From the NCBI GenBank assembly GCA_003229095.1, contig QIHS01000312.1, positions 1 to 12,908 of the forward strand: 12,908 nt of DNA, given 5' to 3'. This document shows, one piece after another, positions 5,973 to 12,908 of the stretch. The first letter of the stretch is position 1; every line of letters starts with the position of its first letter. The stretch is from Woeseia sp. Lineage in GTDB: Bacteria; Pseudomonadota; Gammaproteobacteria; Steroidobacterales; Woeseiaceae. The translations under genes and the position numbers were made by a program. A model generated the notes under the pieces. It worked only from the letters and a program-made list of their open reading frames with translations, did not search any database and was not told the origin of the DNA.

Positions 5973-8372
5973 TTGACAGTTGACTACGAGAAGCTCGGCG
6001 CGTTCTATCTCGGTAAGAGACATGACGCGGACACGGACAAGATCACGGACGATCTTGTGCTCTACGATTCCAGGGACCTGACGACGCATGCCGTGATTAT
6101 CGGCATGACCGGCTCTGGCAAAACCGGGCTCGGTATCGGCATTCTGGAAGAGGCGGCAATGGATAACGTGCCGGTAATTGCCATCGATCCCAAAGGGGAT
6201 CTTGGCAACCTGATGCTGACTTTTCCGGATTTCAAGGCATCCAGTTTCAGGCCATGGATCAACACCCGAGCGGCAAGTGACAACGGCCAGTCGCCGGATG
6301 AATTCGCACAGAAACAGGCGACTTTGTGGAAGAACGGCCTTGCCGGATGGGGCCAGGATAGTGCACGCATCGCCGCGTTTCGCGACAAAACCGACGTATC
6401 TATCTATACACCCGGCAGCAACGCCGGGAAGCCTGTCTCTGTTCTGCGGTCATTTAGCGCGCCGGCTGCCGCGCTGCTTGAAGACAGCGATCTCTATCGT
6501 GAACGTGTTCAGGCAACCGCAACCAGCATTCTTTCGCTACTCGGCATTGACGCAGACCCTATTTCCAGCCGTGAACATATTCTCGTCTCACTGATTCTCG
6601 ACCATGCCTGGCAGGACGGTATCGATCTCGATATCGCGTCACTGATCGCGGCCATACAATCGCCTCCCGTAGCGAAAATCGGCGTTATGGACATCGAGTC
6701 GTTTTATCCGCCGAAGGATCGCTTCGGCCTCGCGATGCGGCTGAACAATCTGCTCGCCGCGCCAGGATTTGGCGTGTGGATGGAGGGCGAGGCACTCGAC
6801 ACCGGCCGGCTGCTTTACACCGAGTCAGGTAAACCGCGTATTTCGATCATGTCGATCGCTCATCTCGACGACAAACAACGCATGTTCTTTGTGACGATGT
6901 TGTTAAACGACCTGATCGCCTGGATGCGCTCGCAGCAAGGTACGTCCAGCCTGCGGGCGATTCTCTACATGGACGAAATTTTTGGCTATATGCCGCCGGT
7001 TGCGAATCCGCCGACAAAACGTCTGCTGCTGACTTTGTTGAAGCAGGCGCGAGCGTACGGGCTTGGCCTGGTGCTTGCCACGCAGAATCCCGTTGATCTC
7101 GATTACAAAGGCCTGTCGAATACCGGCACCTGGTTCATCGGCCGCCTGCAGACCGAGCGCGACAAAGCGCGAGTGATGGAAGGCCTGGAAGGCGCCAGTC
7201 AGGCCGGCGGTTTCGACCGGAAAAAGATGGAACGGACGCTTGCGGGCCTCGGCAAGAGGCGCTTCTTGTTACACAATGTGCACGAAAACGCGGCGGTCGT
7301 TTTTGCGACGCGTTGGGTAATGTCCTACCTCGCGGGCCCATTGACCCGCGACCAGATCAAGACCCTGATGTCGGGCAGAAAAACGCCTCCTGCCGAAGAA
7401 GCGCAAGCCGTGGCGCCCGATTCAGCGCAACAGGTCGGCGATGCACCGTTACTGCCACCGGGCATCAATCAATTGTTCTTGGCGAGCTCTGGCGATGGCT
7501 TGCAATACCATCCACGACTGGTCGCCGCCGCTGATATGACTTTCAGTAATGCGCGTTACGATGTTAACGATCGCAGAGAAAAAATATTTGTCGTTGAGTT
7601 CGAGGACGGCCCGGTTGCTATCGATTGGGATAATGCAGAAGCGATGGACCTGGTCACACATGAGCTGGTCGACGATGGCGAGATCGGGGCGAACTATGCA
7701 GACTGCCCTGCGATTGCTGCTGAAGCGAAGAAGTACAGTGGCTGGCAACGCGATTTCAAACGCTGGGTTCGACAGAATGAGATCATCACACTGTACCGCA
7801 GCAAGAAATACCGGTTGACTTCCGAGGTCAGCGAAACGGAAGGCGATTTTCGCGTTCGGTTGCAACAACTCGCAAACGAAAAACGCGATCTGGCGGTTGG
7901 CAAGCTCCGAAAACGCTACAACGCGAAGGCAACGACGCTCGAAAATCGCCTGCTTCGTGCACAACAAGCAATTGAACGCGAGCAACAACAATCCAGCAGA
8001 AAGAAAATGGATACGGCAATTTCATTCGGCACCGCAATTCTCGGCGCGGTGCTTGGCCGCAAGCGACTGACGAGTGCATCCGCGAGTAGGGTCGGCACGG
8101 CAATTCGCACGGCTGCCAGTGCACGCAAAGAAGCGGGAGATGTCGCACGCGCGAAGGTGACCGCAAAGAAAGTCCGGGCCGATCTCGCCAAACTCGGAAC
8201 GGTATTGCAGGCAGACGTAGACGCGCTCGACAGTTCATTCGATGCGCAGGCCGAAGACCTTAACGAAGTGCTGGTGAAAGCGAAGGCGACCGACATTCAC
8301 GTACCACTGGTCGGGTTGTTATGGATGCCCTACCGGGACAGCGGCAATGGTCGCCTCGAGAAAGCCTGGTAA
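5973..8372 (+). CDS. HerA/FtsK-like P-loop ATPase with coiled-coil C-terminus
   Basis: This is a 799-residue ATP-binding protein of the HerA/FtsK superfamily (helicase HerA-like/DUF87 type), whose members pump or unwind DNA or move other polymers as hexameric rings. Seen: Walker A GMTGSGKT (44-51), VIAIDPKGDLGNL (68-80) as the second strand of the fold, Walker B LRAILYMDEIFGYMP (327-341) with D334-E335, LATQNP (368-373) as the sensor strand, and GRLQTERDKARV (390-401), a candidate for the arginine-finger region. Beyond about residue 480 a separate domain follows, then a charged coiled coil (620-680), a short Gly/Ala-rich segment FGTAILGAVLG (685-695), and more coiled coil (about 710-770). No signal peptide is seen, so it is probably cytoplasmic. 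The in-frame start is TTG at 5973 with AAGCGGA ten bases before it; an in-frame stop at 5946 limits alternatives. The biological role and polymer substrate are unknown. Confidence 0.85.
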   Translation: MTVDYEKLGAFYLGKRHDADTDKITDDLVLYDSRDLTTHAVIIGMTGSGKTGLGIGILEEAAMDNVPVIAIDPKGDLGNLMLTFPDFKASSFRPWINTRAASDNGQSPDEFAQKQATLWKNGLAGWGQDSARIAAFRDKTDVSIYTPGSNAGKPVSVLRSFSAPAAALLEDSDLYRERVQATATSILSLLGIDADPISSREHILVSLILDHAWQDGIDLDIASLIAAIQSPPVAKIGVMDIESFYPPKDRFGLAMRLNNLLAAPGFGVWMEGEALDTGRLLYTESGKPRISIMSIAHLDDKQRMFFVTMLLNDLIAWMRSQQGTSSLRAILYMDEIFGYMPPVANPPTKRLLLTLLKQARAYGLGLVLATQNPVDLDYKGLSNTGTWFIGRLQTERDKARVMEGLEGASQAGGFDRKKMERTLAGLGKRRFLLHNVHENAAVVFATRWVMSYLAGPLTRDQIKTLMSGRKTPPAEEAQAVAPDSAQQVGDAPLLPPGINQLFLASSGDGLQYHPRLVAAADMTFSNARYDVNDRREKIFVVEFEDGPVAIDWDNAEAMDLVTHELVDDGEIGANYADCPAIAAEAKKYSGWQRDFKRWVRQNEIITLYRSKKYRLTSEVSETEGDFRVRLQQLANEKRDLAVGKLRKRYNAKATTLENRLLRAQQAIEREQQQSSRKKMDTAISFGTAILGAVLGRKRLTSASASRVGTAIRTAASARKEAGDVARAKVTAKKVRADLAKLGTVLQADVDALDSSFDAQAEDLNEVLVKAKATDIHVPLVGLLWMPYRDSGNGRLEKAW

Positions 8373-8419
8373 AATAGCGGGTCTGGCATGTCCCCTGATT
8401 ATCGATTCCCTGAACGGCT

Positions 8420-9256
8420 TTACAATTCAGGCGCCGGCAACTCGGGAACGGAGAGGCTGTGCAGAAATGTCTGCATGCCTTCAACATAGACGCGCTTGTC
8501 ACGGAGAAACGCATCGTTGTGGGAGCCGCGAAGCGCTAAAAATGTTCGCGGCTCGTTCGCGGCGGCAAAAATGCTTTCGCCGTGATGAAAAGGAATGATC
8601 TCGTCGTCGCGACTGTGAATCACCAGCAACGGCGAGTGAACATCTCGAACGTAGTCGCGCGTTGCATGACTAAAGCGGCTCAGTTGGCGGACCGGCAACC
8701 ACGGATACAGGTCTGCGGCCACATCGGGCACCGATGTAAATGACGATTCAACCACAAGCGCGCGTGGCTGATGTTGTGTAGCCAGCCATGAGGCAACCGA
8801 ACCGCCCAGCGAGCGGCCAAAAATGATGATGTCGTTTGCGGCATAAGCTCGATCTTCGGTGAGGTGGCGCCATGCGGCCTCGGCGTCCTGGTAGAGACCT
8901 TTTTCGCTGCTGTTTCCGCCGCTCTGACCGAAGCCACGATAGTCGATAATCAGAACGGACAGACCCAGGTCGTGGAATTGCCGTATCGATTCCAGGCGAT
9001 GCGATATGTTGCCGGCATTGCCATGAAAGAACAGCAGCACCTGCGAAGAGCGACCGCCAACGAACCACCCATGCAACACGATGCCATCGGCCGTTTCGAT
9101 GGAGATATCCTCGTATTCCATACCCGCATCAATCGGTGCGGCATTTAGCGTTCGCCCCGGCGTGTTCGGCAGGTACAGCATGCGGCCTTGCAGGAAGTAG
9201 ACAGCGACGACGAGTAGTCCGTAACCAGCCAGTACGAGAAGAATGAATTTCAGCAT
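8420..9256 (-). CDS. membrane-anchored alpha/beta hydrolase (BEM46/ABHD13-like)
   Basis: This serine hydrolase has the alpha/beta fold and most resembles the BEM46/ABHD13 group, whose bacterial members are poorly characterised esterases or peptidases. Counting from the ATG (278 residues), a hydrophobic segment at about 2-20 is an uncleaved N-terminal anchor. LLFFHGNAGN (about 74-83) supplies the oxyanion-hole motif, and DYRGFGQSGG (105-114) is typical of the group. The nucleophile is Ser149 in GRSLGG, the acid Asp218 in HSRDDEIIP, and the base His246 in GSHND, so the triad is complete. I chose the ATG at 9256 because AAAGGTG stands six bases before it; a GTG three codons upstream (9265) would add MYA. 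It converges with the ATPase gene across a 47-bp gap without a clear terminator. The substrate is unknown. Confidence 0.87.
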   Translation of the reverse strand: MLKFILLVLAGYGLLVVAVYFLQGRMLYLPNTPGRTLNAAPIDAGMEYEDISIETADGIVLHGWFVGGRSSQVLLFFHGNAGNISHRLESIRQFHDLGLSVLIIDYRGFGQSGGNSSEKGLYQDAEAAWRHLTEDRAYAANDIIIFGRSLGGSVASWLATQHQPRALVVESSFTSVPDVAADLYPWLPVRQLSRFSHATRDYVRDVHSPLLVIHSRDDEIIPFHHGESIFAAANEPRTFLALRGSHNDAFLRDKRVYVEGMQTFLHSLSVPELPAPEL

Positions 9257-9318
9257 GGCGTACACCTTTGCCGCGTTGCTGCTATACGGCCTGTTTTTTT
9301 AGTGCTGATTGCCGTTTT

Positions 9319-9672
9319 CTAATCCTGGCCGCGGGCTTGGGTGACAGCATGAATATGATCAACTCCCGAACTGATCGCCTTAACATTTGTGAAGCCCAGT
9401 CGCATAAGCTGCTCGGCGGCGAAAACGGCTCGCGTTCCACTGGCACAATGAATACAGATTGGTGCCAGCGGGTCCTGTGTCAGCTCCATGATTTTCGATT
9501 CCAGCACGCCACGGGGAATGTTGATTGAACCTTTGATCGTTATTGCGGCAAATTCCGCGGGCTCCCGGCAGTCCACCATGATGACGCTCTCGATTTCCAG
9601 CGCTTGCTCGATTGAGATCCGATCGACCCCGTTAGCCGCCTCGGCCAAGAGTTCCTGTACTGACTTAAGCAT
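9319..9672 (-). CDS. single-domain rhodanese-like sulfurtransferase
   Basis: This is a small (117-residue) rhodanese-domain protein, probably cytoplasmic. Such proteins carry sulfur as a persulfide on a catalytic cysteine and pass it to thiols, cyanide or partner proteins. The active-site loop is HCASGTR, with Cys76 and Arg81 in a six-residue CxxGxR-type loop, the length seen in sulfur-transferring members. Other family marks are VDCREPAEF (33-41) and IKGSINIPRG (46-55). About 20 residues precede the domain. Translation starts at an ATG behind a strong AGGGAGA site. The gene lies between the hydrolase (62-bp gap) and the Kazal protein (98-bp gap). Neither neighbour suggests a specific sulfur pathway. 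Confidence 0.9.
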   Translation of the reverse strand: MLKSVQELLAEAANGVDRISIEQALEIESVIMVDCREPAEFAAITIKGSINIPRGVLESKIMELTQDPLAPICIHCASGTRAVFAAEQLMRLGFTNVKAISSGVDHIHAVTQARGQD

Positions 9673-9742
9673 TATTTCTCCCTGGTATTAATGCGAACAC
9701 TGCTGCCATTATCTCAACAATCCGCAAGTTTCTCTTAGGCTG

Positions 9743-9762
9743 TTAAGAAAGCCAGCCCTGGC
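9743..9762 (-). terminator. weak intrinsic terminator after the Kazal gene
   Basis: On the minus strand GCCA-GGGC-TGGC (9762-9751) forms a short hairpin followed by TTTCTTAA. The stem is only four base pairs, or five with a two-base loop, so termination would be partial. Confidence 0.3.
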
Positions 9763-9770
9763 AGGCGAAC

Positions 9771-10748
9771 TTATTGTCCTAAACAGGCACCTGCATAGGC
9801 CAGCTTCACTTCCGCGTTTTCCAACTGGCAGTCGTTTTCATATGTCACGCCGTTCAGCCCGCAGACCGGTTGGTAATAGCGCGGGCAATTCCTGCCCTGC
9901 GCTTCACACAACCCGGCATGCATGATGCGTTCGCCAGCACGCTCTGCCATACAGGCGTTGCCATAGGTCCGTTCATCGGCACCGCAAACCGGCACGTACA
10001 TCTTCGGGCATGCGCGCGTATTGCAGGCACCTTCGGTCACGATTTCTACGTTCCGGGCCTGCGCCTCGCAGGCATTATCGAAGGTGGTGCCTTCCGGTCC
10101 ACAAACCGGCATGTAAACCTGCGGACAGTTATCGACGTCGCAGATTCCTGCACGCTGTACCGGAATGCGTGCCGCCGTGGCTTCGCAACGGTTGCGATAA
10201 GTTCTCGCATCAACACCACAAACAGGATCGTAGTCCGCCGGGCAGCCGGTTCCGGAGCAGGCGCCAAGGTTGTCGATCTCAATGCCCGCCGCACTCGCGT
10301 AACAAACGTTGCTGTAAGTATTGCCATCCACGCCACACACCGGCTCGAAATCATCCGGACAAGTCTCAATATCCGTCGGACAAGCGCCGGCGGTCACTTC
10401 CTCCAACCCATCTGCCGCAGCGAGGCACTCATTGCCATAAGTATTCCCATCGCTGCCGCAAACGGGTGCGTAAATCTCCGGACAGAATTCACCACTCAGA
10501 ACTTCAGGCTGGTCCTGTGTGTCTGACAAGCACTCCCCTCGGCTTGCAACGTTCGCACCGGCTGCACCGGCCATACAGTCGTTGCTGTAGGTGCGGCCGT
10601 CGTCACCGCAAACCGGGTCGTATTGCATCGTGCAGGCGACTGCTTCAGTGCGGGCAGACGGCGCATCCTGCGACCATCCGTCACTGGCAACCAGCAACAG
10701 GAGCAGACAAGAAAGCAGAAGACTGAAGTTGTTCTTGAATTTGTTCAT
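9771..10748 (-). CDS. secreted protein with seven Kazal-type protease inhibitor domains
   Basis: Kazal domains bind serine proteases through an exposed loop in a substrate-like way. The 325-residue product from the ATG at 10748 begins with a Sec-type signal peptide (MNKFKNN, then hydrophobic to about residue 21, likely cleaved near 26). Seven units follow at 39-73, 89-123, 130-164, 169-203, 208-242, 247-281 and 288-322. Each is exactly 35 residues from first to last Cys with spacing C-x7-C-x10-C-x14-C and the core PVCG...TY/TF.N.C. Classical Kazal domains have six cysteines; these lack C1 and C5, leaving two disulfides. The predicted P1 residues, second after the first Cys, are M41, E91, D132, A171, Q210, K249 and R290. 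Linkers are short (4-6 residues, 15 after unit 1). A TTG start at 10796 would add 16 residues ahead of the signal peptide and is unlikely. The targets are unknown; export suggests defence against host, prey or competitor proteases, or control of the cell's own. Confidence 0.9.
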   Translation of the reverse strand: MNKFKNNFSLLLSCLLLLLVASDGWSQDAPSARTEAVACTMQYDPVCGDDGRTYSNDCMAGAAGANVASRGECLSDTQDQPEVLSGEFCPEIYAPVCGSDGNTYGNECLAAADGLEEVTAGACPTDIETCPDDFEPVCGVDGNTYSNVCYASAAGIEIDNLGACSGTGCPADYDPVCGVDARTYRNRCEATAARIPVQRAGICDVDNCPQVYMPVCGPEGTTFDNACEAQARNVEIVTEGACNTRACPKMYVPVCGADERTYGNACMAERAGERIMHAGLCEAQGRNCPRYYQPVCGLNGVTYENDCQLENAEVKLAYAGACLGQ

Positions 10749-10810
10749 AGCAAATATTCTTTGGTTAGCTGACCCGGGCCAGGCCTTAGATAGCAATTGT
10801 CACTGCACGT

Positions 10811-11431
10811 TCATTTTGCTGCAGTCGCCGAGCCCCAGTAATTATAGCTAAGGACCTGAAGGCCTGGAATATACATGCGCTCGTCGGTCTTGATGTTAAA
10901 CCCTCCACGTGCCAGCAAGGTTGGAATGTCACGATTCATATTGCAGCCCCCCGCGATTTTTTTCCACGGAGAATTGAGGCGATTTTGCCAGCGAACCACT
11001 TTGTGGTCCGGCGCCAGACCATGCTCGCAATATAGTAGCCGCCCGTCAGGCTTCAATACGCGCCGCATTCCTTCAAGCGCCACGTCCGTGTCTGCAATGG
11101 TGCATAACGAATAGGTAACCAATACAGTATCCACGCTGTTCGATTCAAGGGGTATTTCTTCTCCCGGCAAGTCAATAAACTCGATGTCGAGTGTTGTCGC
11201 CTCCACCATTGGGACAGCTTTGGCGCGCATTCCCGCAGAGGGCTCAAGGGCCCAGATTCTGCTGACATTCGCTGCATCATAGAATGGCACATTCAGACCG
11301 CTTCCGAAGCCTATTTCCAGCACCTCACCTTTTGCCAGCGGAACAATCTTCTGCCGCTGCTTTTGCGTCGGGCTGGTCGAACAAGCCATGTTGATCATAT
11401 GCGGCAGGATGCGCTCATCATAGAAACCCAT
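10811..11431 (-). CDS. class I SAM-dependent methyltransferase (METTL7/UbiE-like)
   Basis: The 206-residue protein has the Rossmann methyltransferase fold. Motif I is VLEIGFGSGLN (37-47), which binds S-adenosylmethionine. The acidic residue ending strand 2 is E63 in ALEPS. The post-motif region has SNSVDTVLVTYSLCTI (97-112), and motif III lies around LKPDGRLLYCEHG (126-138). The segment PWKKIAGGCNMNRD (155-168) resembles the conserved (D/G)GC..(T/N)R(E/D) stretch of METTL7-type thiol methyltransferases, which I take as the nearest group; the substrate is not proven. No signal peptide is visible, so it is cytoplasmic or membrane-peripheral. Its ATG shares one base with the yibQ stop (TAATG), so it is probably translationally coupled to that gene. 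The Kazal gene starts 62 bp downstream. Confidence 0.85.
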   Translation of the reverse strand: MGFYDERILPHMINMACSTSPTQKQRQKIVPLAKGEVLEIGFGSGLNVPFYDAANVSRIWALEPSAGMRAKAVPMVEATTLDIEFIDLPGEEIPLESNSVDTVLVTYSLCTIADTDVALEGMRRVLKPDGRLLYCEHGLAPDHKVVRWQNRLNSPWKKIAGGCNMNRDIPTLLARGGFNIKTDERMYIPGLQVLSYNYWGSATAAK

Positions 11432-12216
11432 TATCTTGCTCCGCCGTCGGAGACCCGTTGTGCGTTTCTCGATTCAACAAGTTCGCTGATGCTGACCAAT
11501 TCAAAACCATCATCGTGCAATCGTGGCAGCGCATCTTCGAGGAATTCCAGCGTGGCGATGCGCGGGTGACCGATAGCCACCGCATAACCCTGCTTTCGGG
11601 CAAGGTTTTTGAGCCGCGTAAATTCGCGCGCAACCGTCTCGGGCGAATCGTCGGGATCAAGAAAAACATGCCGCCTGACCGCGGGAACGCCGGCTTCGAG
11701 CGCGATACGAAGCGCTACGCTTTGTGCCGTCGTATAGCTGTCTACAAAGAAAAGATCGCCGCGATCACCAATTTCCTGCATCAGCCAGGCCATGTGGCCC
11801 GGATGCCGGGTCAGCAGGCTGCCGCGATGACTGTTTACGCCAATGACGTGCGGCACTGACGCCAGGCTGTTTGCGAATGCCTGGGAAAATTGCTGCTGAC
11901 TCATGTCGAGCAGCATGCTTCCCGGTGCCGATGCCGCGTGATCAGATTGTGCCTGCAGTGGTAGATGCAGCAATACCTCTTTGCCCGCAGCGTATGCTTT
12001 TTCCGCAAGGTAAGTAGCGCGTGGCGTGCCGGGCAGGATCGCGAATGCAATTGGACCGTCGAGGCGAATGGCGCGTTCCCCGGCGGCTTTTTTGTAGCCC
12101 AGGTCATCAATGATGATTGCAATGCGTGGCATCTGTGCCTCCGCCAACGCGGGTTGCGTGAACAAAGAGGTCGCCAGAAAAATCGCCGCAAACAGTCCAG
12201 GTGTCAGTCGAGTCAT
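11431..12216 (-). CDS. yibQ: divergent polysaccharide deacetylase family protein (YibQ)
   Basis: This is a periplasmic protein of the divergent polysaccharide deacetylase family (DUF610, E. coli YibQ), related to NodB-type deacetylases; its substrate is not known. The 261 residues begin with a Sec signal peptide ending in PALA-E (cleavage after Ala25). Family motifs are IAIIIDDLGY (32-41) with D37-D38, EVLLHLPLQ (80-88) with H84, GVNSHRGSLLT (126-136), FFVDSYTTAQS (156-166), FLD (185-187) and AIGHPRIATLEFL (214-226). Three motifs differ from what I remember as usual: NNHMGS is NSHRGS, and DSRTT is DSYTT. It follows ctpA with a 36-bp gap, the same arrangement as the gpmI-envC-ctpA-yibQ clusters of many gammaproteobacteria, which points to envelope or division-site work with the EnvC amidase activator. 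Confidence 0.9.
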   Translation of the reverse strand: MTRLTPGLFAAIFLATSLFTQPALAEAQMPRIAIIIDDLGYKKAAGERAIRLDGPIAFAILPGTPRATYLAEKAYAAGKEVLLHLPLQAQSDHAASAPGSMLLDMSQQQFSQAFANSLASVPHVIGVNSHRGSLLTRHPGHMAWLMQEIGDRGDLFFVDSYTTAQSVALRIALEAGVPAVRRHVFLDPDDSPETVAREFTRLKNLARKQGYAVAIGHPRIATLEFLEDALPRLHDDGFELVSISELVESRNAQRVSDGGAR

Positions 12217-12252
12217 GCCGAAAACTATCTCACGTTTGCCGTCAGCGCCGGG

Positions 12253-12908
12253 CTAATTTTCCTGCGTAGCCTGCGATTGCAGGATGCGCTGATTGCGAAT
12301 CAACTCCAGGGCCTCAAGCAGTTGTGCATCACCCTCTCGGTCCAGCATCGAGTCGATGCCCTGATTCGGCTGTTGCGCGCTGCTTTCGACAAGAATATCC
12401 GGCTGTACACCGCTGCCATGAATCGAATCTCCGGAAGGTGTGAAATAGTGCGATGTGGTCAGCTTGATTGCCCTGCCTTTGGACAATGGCATCACAGTTT
12501 GCACAAGGCCTTTGCCGAAAGTTTTTGTGCCGATGATTGTCGCGCGGTGATGATCCTGCAATGCGCCGGCAACAATTTCAGAAGCGGACGCTGAGCCCCG
12601 ATTGACAAGTACCGCGATGGCTGCTCCCTCAAGAATGTCACCGTCTTGGGCCTTGCGTGTGAAACGCGACTCCGGCGTGCGCCCCTTTGCAGAAACGATG
12701 ATGCCTTCCTCCAGAAACAGGTCCGAGGTGTCGACCGCGGCATCGAGCATGCCGCCAGGGTTGTTGCGCAGATCCAGAATCATGCCAGTCAATCTATCTC
12801 CGGGCATTGCCCGAATTTCATCAATCATTTCATCGATTGCACGACTGACTTCGTCTGCTGTGGTGTCGTTGAACTGACTCACACGAAGGTAGGCAATCGT
12901 TTGATCGA
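12253..12908 (-). CDS. ctpA: S41 family C-terminal processing protease CtpA, partial
   Basis: Carboxyl-terminal processing proteases are periplasmic serine proteases that cut substrates from their C-terminal ends, often regulators or peptidoglycan hydrolases. Only the C-terminal part (about 218 codons) is in the window. The reading frame runs through the right edge (DQTIAYLRVSQF), so the start, signal peptide and PDZ domain lie outside. Visible marks are the strand IAYLRVSQF, ILDLRNNPGGML (about 12730-12770), the catalytic serine motif GSASASEIV, and the catalytic lysine in TKTFGKGLVQT, which together make the Ser-Lys dyad. TPSGDSIHGSGVQPDI and the DAQLLEALELI end are also typical. A GTG at 12880 is an internal codon, not the start. 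yibQ follows after 36 bp. Confidence 0.93.
   Translation of the reverse strand, partial: DQTIAYLRVSQFNDTTADEVSRAIDEMIDEIRAMPGDRLTGMILDLRNNPGGMLDAAVDTSDLFLEEGIIVSAKGRTPESRFTRKAQDGDILEGAAIAVLVNRGSASASEIVAGALQDHHRATIIGTKTFGKGLVQTVMPLSKGRAIKLTTSHYFTPSGDSIHGSGVQPDILVESSAQQPNQGIDSMLDREGDAQLLEALELIRNQRILQSQATQEN

Noticed and set aside
9294..9300. Run of seven T on the plus strand as a terminator
   Set aside because: Only a 4-bp stem with a 13-nt loop precedes it, and no plus-strand gene ends there.
9870..10726. Long plus-strand open frames opposite the Kazal gene (218 and 238 codons)
   Set aside because: They arise from the repeated codon pattern of the seven Kazal units read in antisense; no independent start signals.
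10700..10748. Lipoprotein signal in the Kazal protein (LLSC)
   Set aside because: The cysteine lies in the middle of the hydrophobic core and is followed by more leucines, so it is not at a lipobox cleavage point.
11965..12594. 209-codon plus-strand open frame opposite yibQ and ctpA
   Set aside because: Antisense shadow spanning two well-supported genes and their gap.
1..12908. Mobile elements, CRISPR arrays, toxin-antitoxin or classical defence operons
   Set aside because: No transposase, integrase, array repeats or recognisable defence gene set was found; most genes are housekeeping or transport families.

Overview
The window reads as chromosomal DNA of a gammaproteobacterium of moderate-to-high GC. 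The evidence is an E. coli-like tatA-tatB-tatC order, full-length Tat motifs, a ctpA-yibQ pair of the kind found after envC in many gammaproteobacteria, and D-aminoacyl-tRNA deacylase motifs close to those of E. coli. I cannot name the genus. No insertion sequence, phage gene, CRISPR array, tRNA or rRNA is visible.

Layout. Positions 1-320 hold no convincing protein gene. They contain an AT-rich start with one perfect DnaA-box sequence, an intrinsic terminator pointing left, and behind it a strongly structured stretch that could be a minus-strand small RNA with GGA motifs in hairpin loops. dtd (321-758, +) follows with no visible Shine-Dalgarno site and a -10-like hexamer placed for a leaderless transcript. 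The twin-arginine translocation operon comes next (868-2282, +). tatB and tatC are intact and overlap, but tatA is broken: both halves of a normal TatA are readable in two frames, and the size of the gap fits the loss of 17 nt.

Positions 2307-5925 carry two unrelated transporters transcribed divergently from one 226-bp intergenic region: a sodium/solute symporter (-) and an OPT-family oligopeptide transporter (+). Behind OPT lies a large HerA/FtsK-like ATPase (5973-8372, +) with a coiled-coil C-terminal region; its job is unknown.

From 8420 to the right edge all genes are on the minus strand. In transcription order they are: the C-terminal part of the S41 protease CtpA (cut by the window edge), the YibQ-type divergent polysaccharide deacetylase, a METTL7-like methyltransferase whose start overlaps the yibQ stop by one base, a secreted protein made of seven Kazal-type protease-inhibitor domains, a one-domain rhodanese, and a membrane-anchored alpha/beta hydrolase. 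CtpA and YibQ are periplasmic envelope proteins, the Kazal protein is exported, and the hydrolase is membrane-anchored, so this half is largely envelope and extracytoplasmic in character.

The most notable points are the apparent 17-nt lesion in tatA, the seven Kazal units of identical length that each present a different predicted P1 residue (M, E, D, A, Q, K, R) and all lack the C1-C5 disulfide, and the candidate GGA-hairpin RNA upstream of dtd.
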